A DNA stretch of 26,003 nt from CAZAOA01 sp964486765. GTDB taxonomy: Bacteria > Patescibacteriota > UBA1384 > XYA2-FULL-43-10. Both the position numbers and the translations under genes were made by a program. The DNA lies in the NCBI GenBank assembly GCA_964486765.1, contig CAZAOA010000013.1, positions 1 through 26,003 on the forward strand, read 5' to 3'. Shown here in pieces: positions 1 through 5,753 of this stretch; positions within the stretch are counted from its first letter, which is position 1, and the number at the start of each line of letters is the position of its first letter. The notes under the pieces are model-generated. The model made no database searches. It was not told the origin of the DNA and was given only the letters and a program-made list of their open reading frames with translations.

Positions 1-375
1 TTTTTGACGCTTTTGGGTGTGTTGATTATAATGTCATTTGATACTTTAGCTCCAGGATTTGTGATAAAAACATTGTACGGCGAAAGCTATACTCCCTTTT
101 ATTTTCTACTTCCTGAAGTGGGGCTACTTATGCTTTTTTATACGCTTATAAATCTTATCGCCAATTACTATATGGCAATCAAGAATTTTTTCTTTCTGTG
201 GATTAGCATCGTGATAATTATAAGCCAAATTATAATTGCAATCTTTTGGCATCCCTCCGTATTGTCGGTTGTCAGGGTATTTGTCGCTCATCAAGGATTG
301 TTATTTGTTATAATGCTTGGGTACTATTTATTTACAAAAAGAGAGCAAATCTTTAAACATTTATACAAAAAATGA
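1..375 (+). CDS. Oligosaccharide flippase (Wzx/MATE-like), C-terminal part
   Basis: The frame is open from the first base, so the gene begins upstream of the window; about 124 C-terminal residues are visible. They contain roughly four hydrophobic segments and the stretch 'LAPGFVIKTLYGESY...LLPEVGLLMLFYTLINLIANYYMA', split here by dots, which resembles the C-terminal half of polysaccharide-biosynthesis flippases that move lipid-linked oligosaccharides across the membrane. A short basic tail (KREQIFKHLYKK) ends the protein. Its TGA overlaps the ATG of the next glycosyltransferase gene (ATGA, 372-375), so the two are probably translationally coupled. Family assignment rests on the membrane pattern and this motif, so another multi-pass transporter is possible but less likely. 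Confidence 0.7.
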   Translation, partial: FLTLLGVLIIMSFDTLAPGFVIKTLYGESYTPFYFLLPEVGLLMLFYTLINLIANYYMAIKNFFFLWISIVIIISQIIIAIFWHPSVLSVVRVFVAHQGLLFVIMLGYYLFTKREQIFKHLYKK

Positions 376-1187
376 AAATGAATAAGAAAAATAAAACTAA
401 ACTCTCGATTGTAGTTCCGGCCTACAAAGAGGAGAGGAATATTTATAAAACTATAAAAGCGATTGTCGAAAGTCACGACAATCTTCCCTATAGTTATGAG
501 GTTATCGTGGTGGTAGATGGATCACCAGATAAAACAGCCATAGCAGCACGAAAGCACAAGTCAGAAAATGTAAAAGTTTTCGAATACTTCCCAAATCAAG
601 GCAAGGGTCATGCTTTAAAGTACGGGACAGATAGAGCATCGGGCGAGATAATCACATTTACGGACGCTGGGGGTGACTTTGATCCGAAACAGTTTGACAA
701 TTGTGTGAAGTTGATGGAAGTTTTTGACGCTGATTTTGTTATCGGCTCGAAAAGGCACCCAGCATCGAAGGTTGATTATCCATTCAAAAGAAGACTTTTT
801 TCCTATATCTATCATAAATTAACCAGATGGTTTTTAGGTGTTAAAGTTACAGACACTCAGGCCGGATTAAAATTTCTTAAAGCAGATGTAGCAAAAGATA
901 TCATGCCAAGGGTGCTTGTGAAGCAATACGCATTTGACCTTGAGATGTTGGTAGTTGCCAATCAGCTGGGCTACACTAGAGTTTTTGAAGCACCGGTGGA
1001 ACTTAGCTTCAACGATTCTGTATCCGGGATAAATAGTAAAACTATTAAAACAATGGCGATAGACACACTAGCGATTTTCTATCGAGCCAGAATCCTTGAT
1101 TATTATAGGAGACAGGCGAAGATGCCAAAAAAGAAATCAAAAAAATCCGCAACGAAAAAGATTAAAAAAAGAAAGAGTAATAAGTGA
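372..1187 (+). CDS. GT2 family glycosyltransferase (dolichyl-phosphate-sugar synthase-like), Lys-rich tail
   Basis: A 271-aa GT-A fold glycosyltransferase. The start has the family 'SIVVPAYKEERNI' strand-loop (about residues 12-24), followed by 'VVVDGSPD' (47-53) and 'NQGKGHALKYG' (75-85), typical of the DPM1/DPG-synthase branch that transfers a sugar from a nucleotide donor to a polyprenyl phosphate on the cytoplasmic face. The metal-binding position reads D98-A-G-G-D102 instead of the usual D-A-D. 'VTDTQAGLKFLK' (around 158-169) is the conserved acceptor-side motif of this branch. The last 20 or so residues are almost all Lys, Ser and Arg, and could bind membrane or nucleic acid. It has no C-terminal transmembrane helices. 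It overlaps the upstream flippase gene by ATGA and the downstream galU-like gene by GTGA. Confidence 0.85.
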   Translation: MKMNKKNKTKLSIVVPAYKEERNIYKTIKAIVESHDNLPYSYEVIVVVDGSPDKTAIAARKHKSENVKVFEYFPNQGKGHALKYGTDRASGEIITFTDAGGDFDPKQFDNCVKLMEVFDADFVIGSKRHPASKVDYPFKRRLFSYIYHKLTRWFLGVKVTDTQAGLKFLKADVAKDIMPRVLVKQYAFDLEMLVVANQLGYTRVFEAPVELSFNDSVSGINSKTIKTMAIDTLAIFYRARILDYYRRQAKMPKKKSKKSATKKIKKRKSNK

Positions 1188-2071
1188 ATAAAGTGACAAA
1201 AGCAGTAATCCCTGCTGCAGGATTGGGAACTAGGTTTTTACCTGCAACCATTGCACAACCCAAGGAGATGTTGCCGATCGTCGATAAACCTGTGATCCAA
1301 TTTGTAGTTGAAGAAGCGGTCAAGGCTGGAGCGACTGACATTCTTATTATTACCGGAAGAACAAAAAGGGCGATTGAGGATCATTTTGATCCATCCTTTG
1401 AGTTAGAATTTGCTTTAGAGAAAAAGAAGAAAAATGAACTTCTAAAAACTTTAAAGTACATATCTTCATTGGCAAATATTCACTTCATTCGACAACAACG
1501 CCAACTTGGTCTTGGTCATGCAATTTATCATGCAAAATCTTTTTGCGGATCCGATCCCTTTATGACTCTCTTGGGAGATACAGTTATTTACTCTCCAAAT
1601 AAAAATCACAATCTTAAAAAGATGGTCTCTCTTTATGAAAAAACTGGAAAAGCAGTTGTAGCGGGAGAGGAAGTTGCCGATAAAGATATCTCAAGATACG
1701 GAATTATCGATCTGGGCCGAAAAATTGAAGAGAGGACATTCATCGCAAAAGATCTTGTTGAAAAACCTTCTAGAAAAGAAGCTCCGTCGAACATGGCTAT
1801 TGCTTCAAGATACGTTTTTGATTCAGAGATATTTGACCTGATCAAAAAGACTAAACCGGGCAAGGGGGGAGAGATACAGATAACCGATGCAATGAGGTTT
1901 CTGTGCAAGAAGAACAAGATGTTAGCCTACAAGATTTTTGGCAGGAGATACGATGTCGGCAATAAAGTTGATTTTGTAAAAACTAACATCGACTTTGCCC
2001 TTAGAAACCCGGACACGAAAGATGAAATTAAAAATTACATTGAAGAGATTGTTTCAAAAGGGATAATCTAG
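1184..2071 (+). CDS. galU: UTP--glucose-1-phosphate uridylyltransferase
   Basis: A 295-aa nucleotidyltransferase making UDP-glucose from UTP and glucose-1-phosphate. Seen directly: 'AVIPAAGLGTRFLPAT' near the N-terminus (nucleotide-binding loop), 'QPKEMLPIVDKPVIQF' with the conserved Lys, 'GLGHAIYHAK', 'LLGDTVI' at the metal site (many GalU proteins have GDD here), 'VEKP', and 'GRRYDVGNK' near the C-terminus. Length is normal for the family. The start is a GTG whose GTGA overlaps the stop of the preceding glycosyltransferase gene, and the conserved motif begins nine residues later, so a later start is unlikely. UDP-glucose feeds the SDR enzyme encoded next and glucosyltransferases of the cluster. 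A different sugar-1-phosphate nucleotidyltransferase specificity cannot be excluded, but the motifs favour GalU. Confidence 0.92.
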   Translation: MNKVTKAVIPAAGLGTRFLPATIAQPKEMLPIVDKPVIQFVVEEAVKAGATDILIITGRTKRAIEDHFDPSFELEFALEKKKKNELLKTLKYISSLANIHFIRQQRQLGLGHAIYHAKSFCGSDPFMTLLGDTVIYSPNKNHNLKKMVSLYEKTGKAVVAGEEVADKDISRYGIIDLGRKIEERTFIAKDLVEKPSRKEAPSNMAIASRYVFDSEIFDLIKKTKPGKGGEIQITDAMRFLCKKNKMLAYKIFGRRYDVGNKVDFVKTNIDFALRNPDTKDEIKNYIEEIVSKGII

Positions 2072-2119
2072 GGGGAATGCAATAGTTGATTTAAATTTAA
2101 TAAAATAATTAGGAGAAGG

Positions 2120-3064
2120 ATGAAGCATTATGTAGTATCCGGAGGGGCCGGATTTTTAGGTTCAAATCTAGTTTTGCGATTGATCAAGGAAGGCAACAAG
2201 GTTACAGTACTCGATGACCTAAGTTGTGGCAAAAAGAGAAATTTGAAAGAAGTATGGAGTAACAAAAAATTCAAATTCAAAAAGCACGATATAAGAAAGC
2301 CGATCAAGATAAATGGCAAGGTGGATTATGTGTTGAACTTAGCTTGTCCTGCGTCGCCACCGATGTACTTCAATATGTCAGAACATACAATGGAGACAAA
2401 CTCGATTGGCACCAAAAATATGCTTGAGCTTGCTAGGGAAAAGAAGGCAAGATTTTTCCACACTTCAACTTCTGAAGTTTATGGAGATCCGCTAGAACAT
2501 CCTCAGAAAGAAACGTATTTTGGCAATGTTGAACCGTACTGTAAACGATCTTGTTATGATGAGTCAAAGCGATATGCTGAAGCTCTGATCTACATTTATA
2601 AAAACGAATACAAAGTTGACACATCTTTTATCAGAATCTTTAATACATACGGCCCTAGAATGCGCATAGATGATGGTAGAGTGATCACAAACTTCATAGC
2701 TCAAACAAAAGCCAACAAAGATATCACGCTCCACGGTACGGGCAAACAGACACGATCTTTCTGTTTTGTTGATGATCAAGTTGATGGAATAATCAAGATG
2801 ATCAAATCAAAAGAAGAAGGACCGATCAACATTGGAAACCCCAATGAGTTCACTATAAAAGAGCTTGCCCACGTATTAATTGAGCTTACGGGTTCAAAAT
2901 CAAAGATCAAATACACTAAAGGATATCCGTCTGATCCGAAAAAGAGAAAACCAAATATTGCTTTGGCAAAAAAGAAACTTAACTGGAAGCCAAAAGTTCA
3001 GCTAAAAGAAGGTCTTAAAAAAACAATAGAATGGTTCGACGAGATTGGATATGAACCTTTGTAA
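2120..3064 (+). CDS. uxs: UDP-glucuronate decarboxylase-like SDR (UDP-xylose synthase)
   Basis: A 314-aa extended short-chain dehydrogenase. The NAD-binding 'GGAGFLG' is at residues 8-14. 'LACPASPPMY' (74-83), 'STSEVYGDPLEHPQ' (116-129), 'GNVEP' (135-139) and 'SCYDESKR' (144-151) with the catalytic Y146xxxK150 pair are the signature run of UXS/UGD decarboxylases, which convert UDP-glucuronate to UDP-xylose using tightly bound NAD. E119 sits where UXS enzymes keep a catalytic Glu. An AGGAGA ribosome-binding site lies just before the ATG. It follows galU, but no UDP-glucose 6-dehydrogenase is visible, so the substrate must come from elsewhere. A related dTDP-glucose dehydratase or epimerase is less likely given the CPASP motif. 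Confidence 0.88.
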   Translation: MKHYVVSGGAGFLGSNLVLRLIKEGNKVTVLDDLSCGKKRNLKEVWSNKKFKFKKHDIRKPIKINGKVDYVLNLACPASPPMYFNMSEHTMETNSIGTKNMLELAREKKARFFHTSTSEVYGDPLEHPQKETYFGNVEPYCKRSCYDESKRYAEALIYIYKNEYKVDTSFIRIFNTYGPRMRIDDGRVITNFIAQTKANKDITLHGTGKQTRSFCFVDDQVDGIIKMIKSKEEGPINIGNPNEFTIKELAHVLIELTGSKSKIKYTKGYPSDPKKRKPNIALAKKKLNWKPKVQLKEGLKKTIEWFDEIGYEPL

Positions 3065-3220
3065 ATCAAAGGATCGTCCCTACTAAAGTACAAATAACAT
3101 CCCAAAAGTACGAAAATACTAATCAACTTTCGAGTTATCTGTTTTCTCTCTCGTAATACAATCCGTGTTTAACCGTGTAGTATCTTCCATTTTTCAATAA
3201 GATCTGCTAAGATTGAGCAC

Positions 3221-4204
3221 GTGAAGAAATTCCCAAAAGTAACAATTGTAATGCCGGTCATTGCTATAAATGACTACGTACTTGAATCGGTGCCAAAGAT
3301 GCTAAAGCTGAACTGGCCCAATTTTGAGATACTCATCTATACCGATAAGCCAGACAAGAAACACAAATGGCCAAAGACCCGGATTATCGCCTCTGGAAAA
3401 GTTGGACCAGCTGAAAAAAGAGATCTATCGCTTAAAGATGCGAAAGGTGAGATTGTTGCATTTTTAGATGATGATGCGTATCCAGAACCTGATTGGCTTG
3501 AAAAAATGATTCACTGCTTTCACGAAGATAAAAAAGTTGCGGCAGTCGGTGGTCCCGCCATCACTCCAGAAGATGATGGACTCCTGCAAAAAGTATCTGG
3601 GGCGATATTTGAAAGCTATGTTGGTGGCGGGAAAGCCAGAAACCGTTATCTTTCTATAGGTGATCACTTACAAACTGAAGATTGGCCAACAGTCAATTTA
3701 TTGATTAGAAAAGATGTTTTTAAGGAGGTTGGGGGATTTGACAACTCTTATTGGCCAGGAGAGGATACAAAGCTTTGCTTAGATATAATCAATGCGGGTT
3801 ATAAGATAAAGTATGATCCTGAAGGAATTGTATATCATCATAGACGATCGGATTTATATAAGCACCTAAAGCAGATCGGTTCTTACGCACTTCATAGAGG
3901 CCATTTTGCAAAGATCTATCCCAAGACTTCTAGAAAGCTGTTTTATTTTGTGCCAACCATTTTTGACCTTTACCTAATATCACTTTTTGCTTCCTGGTTT
4001 TTCGATTCTATTTCGTTGTGGTTTGTTTATGCTATTCCACTAGCCATCTACATTGTACTTTTGTTCATTGATTTCATAATGATCTCTATTCGTTGGAAAA
4101 ACCCTTTGGTGGGAATTTTAGCAGTGCCGATGATCTTTTTGACTCACTTTTGGTATGGAGTTCGTTTCGTGCAAGGACTATTTATAAAGAAATTAGAACG
4201 TTAA
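3221..4204 (+). CDS. GT2 glycosyltransferase with C-terminal membrane anchor
   Basis: A 327-aa protein. The N-terminal GT-A domain has 'KVTIVMPVIAINDYV' (6-20), a 'FLDDDAYPEPDWLEKM' metal/donor site (DDD at 83-85) and 'GGFDNSYWPGEDTKLCLDI' (about 172-190), the usual GT2 acceptor region. 'YHHRRS' follows, then two or three hydrophobic helices from about residue 235 to 310 that should tether it to the membrane. The start is GTG at 3221, fixed by the family N-terminus beginning a few residues later; the ribosome-binding site is weak. It is separated from the uxs-like gene by about 156 nt and is followed by a strong hairpin, so it may be its own unit or the last gene of this block. Donor and acceptor are unknown. 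Confidence 0.85.
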   Translation: MKKFPKVTIVMPVIAINDYVLESVPKMLKLNWPNFEILIYTDKPDKKHKWPKTRIIASGKVGPAEKRDLSLKDAKGEIVAFLDDDAYPEPDWLEKMIHCFHEDKKVAAVGGPAITPEDDGLLQKVSGAIFESYVGGGKARNRYLSIGDHLQTEDWPTVNLLIRKDVFKEVGGFDNSYWPGEDTKLCLDIINAGYKIKYDPEGIVYHHRRSDLYKHLKQIGSYALHRGHFAKIYPKTSRKLFYFVPTIFDLYLISLFASWFFDSISLWFVYAIPLAIYIVLLFIDFIMISIRWKNPLVGILAVPMIFLTHFWYGVRFVQGLFIKKLER

Positions 4205-4207
4205 AAG

Positions 4208-4241
4208 TTATCGGCTCACATAAATATATGTGAGCCGATAG
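4208..4241 (+). terminator. Perfect 14-bp hairpin after the GT2 gene
   Basis: The arms at 4209-4222 and 4227-4240 are exact reverse complements with an AATA loop (core CGGCTCACAT/ATGTGAGCCG). It starts four bases after the stop of the 3221-4204 gene. There is no strong T run on either strand (GAATATTTGAT after it, ACTTTTAA on the other side). It may act as a terminator or mRNA-end stabiliser and insulates the plus-strand block from the opposing islet. Confidence 0.6.
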
Positions 4242-4263
4242 AATATTTGATCTAAATAAACAC

Positions 4264-4300
4264 AAAAACGCCCTGACAGAGATAAATCTCATCAGGGCGC
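4264..4300 (-). terminator. Intrinsic terminator of the GC-rich islet
   Basis: Read on the minus strand, an 8-bp stem (CGCCCTGA/TCAGGGCG, 4269-4276 with 4292-4299) is extended by a second short pairing (GAGA/TCTC) and followed at once by five T (plus-strand AAAAA at 4264-4268) and GTGTTTATTT. This is the classic rho-independent layout, and it lies about 20 nt after the stop of the 127-aa gene. Confidence 0.8.
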
Positions 4301-4321
4301 ATCGGTTGGTGCAGGTGATAG

Positions 4322-4705
4322 CTAGGCGATCGTTGCTTTGAGCTTGTCATGCAGCTCTTTCAATCCCTGGCTGGTGACATGAAATTCCTTCTGACCGGTG
4401 CTAATGGCCATTTCAAGATGGTCAAACAGCGTGGGGATGGAAGGTGGAGTGTCGCCGGGGCTACCACCAGGGATCGGGTTTAGACCTGTATATTTCCTGA
4501 GAGTTACCTCAATCTGCCTTTCCTCTCCAGTCTGTCCCTCTTCTACGGGAACAGTTATCGTTGTGGTGAAGCGAGAGTGATCCCTACTCCACGTCGAAGG
4601 GCCTTGTTGTGCCATCACCTGATCGAGGATGATCCGTTCTGTTCCTCTAAGGTTGCGACACTTTACCCTGTCGAACCAGTTCCAAAATCTTTTTCTAAGA
4701 CTCAT
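4322..4705 (-). CDS. Unknown 127-aa protein of the GC-rich islet
   Basis: I do not recognise this protein. It starts with a basic, aromatic stretch (MSLRKRFWNWFDRVKCRNLR), has a middle rich in Thr/Val that looks beta-stranded (FTTTITVPVEE, RQIEVTLRKY), a Gly/Pro-rich linker (NPIPGGSPGDTPPS), and ends in a probable helix (TSQGLKELHDKLKATIA). No signal peptide or membrane segment is seen. An AGGAG lies 8 nt before the ATG, a good ribosome-binding site. It is the second gene of a two-gene unit, 34 nt after the TIM-barrel gene and just before an intrinsic terminator. Its base composition is near half G+C (31 of 60 in the line starting 4321), well above the neighbouring plus-strand genes. Confidence 0.65.
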   Translation of the reverse strand: MSLRKRFWNWFDRVKCRNLRGTERIILDQVMAQQGPSTWSRDHSRFTTTITVPVEEGQTGEERQIEVTLRKYTGLNPIPGGSPGDTPPSIPTLFDHLEMAISTGQKEFHVTSQGLKELHDKLKATIA

Positions 4706-4739
4706 GTTACCTGCTCCTTTGTAAGCGTCGGTTCGTGCT

Positions 4740-5546
4740 CTAGAACGTGTGCTCCTTCATCCTCTCAAGCATTGCTGCCGCTTGTGCTTTGCAGGCGCTA
4801 TGCGACAACATAGTTCTCGGTGTCGGCTCGTATTCGGCGACGACGATCAGTTCACTGACACCTGCCTCTTCGGCATGTCGGGAAGTGTGGTAGAGGATCA
4901 AATTAATCGTACTGCGATCCTCGTCGGTCTCTTCGCCGGTGGTGTTGAAGTGGATGGCACAGATGTATGGTGCCAGCCGACAGACTGTTGGGTACCAGCC
5001 ATCGTTAACGAGAAGAGGATTTGGATCCTCATTTCGATGCCTATACCGCAGATGATGGGTGTCGATGACCAGGCGATAGCCTTGTTCTTCGCAGATCTTG
5101 TCCACCATAGCAGGTGTGACATCAGGGATGTTCTGGTTGAGCTCGACCAAGTGATCAGGGTCGGAAAAGTCGTGAGTTATGTGTTGGATGTCTCCTTTCC
5201 TCCACCTATCGCATACCTCATCACATACTTCAGGCGCTGGAGAGACAAGCCAGTCCTTCCAATTACTCGGCATATCGGAGGCACCCATCTTGCCCCAGAG
5301 GGCATGGGGCAGATTTGGTACTGCATTCCAGGCGCCTTCGTAGAGCAGAATATCAGACTCGTTGCCAGTTGCACCACGGATGGGAAGCATCTGCACCCCA
5401 TCGTAGCCGACCTCAAGCGCCATGTCGATCAGCGCTTGAGCCTCACGAAACATCATCCCAGCCAAACCCACGCCTCTACGATATGGCCAGCGAGGCCGTC
5501 CCATCGTCATTAGCGACACGACATTGATCGCGTACTTGACTTTCAC
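4740..5546 (-). CDS. Sugar isomerase/epimerase-like TIM barrel (AP endonuclease family 2 fold)
   Basis: A 268-aa protein read from a GTG at 5546. An AGGAG lies 10 nt upstream, and the first beta-strand (VKVKYAINVVS) begins there; the open frame extends 28 codons further up but through the promoter region. Barrel-like segments carry plausible metal ligands in family order: 'ALEVGYDGVQML', 'HITHDFSDPDH', 'LVIDTHHLRYRHR' (Asp-x-x-His), 'ICAIHFNTTGE' (His) and 'LIVVAEYEP' (Glu). This family isomerises or epimerises sugars and inositols, but the substrate cannot be told. It is the first gene of the GC-rich minus-strand islet (37 of 60 bases G/C in the line starting 5281). A large plus-strand open frame opposite it is a shadow. 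Confidence 0.6.
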   Translation of the reverse strand: MKVKYAINVVSLMTMGRPRWPYRRGVGLAGMMFREAQALIDMALEVGYDGVQMLPIRGATGNESDILLYEGAWNAVPNLPHALWGKMGASDMPSNWKDWLVSPAPEVCDEVCDRWRKGDIQHITHDFSDPDHLVELNQNIPDVTPAMVDKICEEQGYRLVIDTHHLRYRHRNEDPNPLLVNDGWYPTVCRLAPYICAIHFNTTGEETDEDRSTINLILYHTSRHAEEAGVSELIVVAEYEPTPRTMLSHSACKAQAAAMLERMKEHTF

Positions 5547-5608
5547 TCTGGTTACTCTCCTTTGACGCGCTTGATTGCGCGGTGAGTTTCTGCTAATATA
5601 CGACTGTA

Positions 5609-5630
5609 GTGCGTACATGCTGTATCGCAC
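5609..5630. promoter_or_regulatory. Inverted repeat downstream of the islet promoter, possible operator
   Basis: GTGCG-TACA (5609-5617) faces TGTA-T-CGCAC (5621-5630): nine complementary pairs around a 3-nt centre, with one bulged T. It lies between the minus-strand promoter (5637-5665) and the GTG start at 5546, where a repressor or a 5'-UTR hairpin would act. Only the symmetry is seen; the role is inferred. Confidence 0.35.
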
Positions 5631-5636
5631 TTCTTA

Positions 5637-5665
5637 TTCTTATCACAAATAGTTGAGTTTGTCAA
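5637..5665 (-). promoter_or_regulatory. Promoter of the GC-rich islet
   Basis: On the minus strand TTGACA (5665-5660) is a perfect -35 box. It is followed after 17 nt by TAAGAA (5642-5637), a weaker -10 box. It points into the TIM-barrel gene, whose GTG start is about 90 nt further on. Confidence 0.55.
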
Positions 5666-5680
5666 TATTTATGCCATAAT
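5653..5680 (+). promoter_or_regulatory. Possible promoter of the radical SAM gene
   Basis: TTGAGT (5653-5658) and CATAAT (5675-5680) are 16 nt apart and point towards the gene starting at 5754. It overlaps the islet promoter on the other strand, making a back-to-back divergent pair. Judged by eye only. Confidence 0.4.
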
Positions 5681-5712
5681 GAAAAAGTGTTAAGTTAAGT
5701 AAGGGATCGATC

Positions 5713-5740
5713 ATGTTTACAACTTAAGATTTAATACTTA
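5713..5740. repeat. Short heptanucleotide array (4 units) in the leader of the radical SAM gene
   Basis: ATGTTTA-CAACTTA-AGATTTA-ATACTTA: four consecutive 7-mers each ending in TTA, like the arrays around the S23 gene at 24478-24947. It ends 13 nt before the ATG at 5754. Confidence 0.45.
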
Positions 5741-5753
5741 AAATTGGAGCTCT

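Noticed and set aside
4749..5513. A 254-codon open frame on the plus strand opposite the TIM-barrel gene.
   Set aside because: Its translation shows no family motif and is rich in Cys, His and Arg as expected for a GC-rich shadow. The minus-strand gene has promoter, ribosome-binding site, barrel motifs and terminator.
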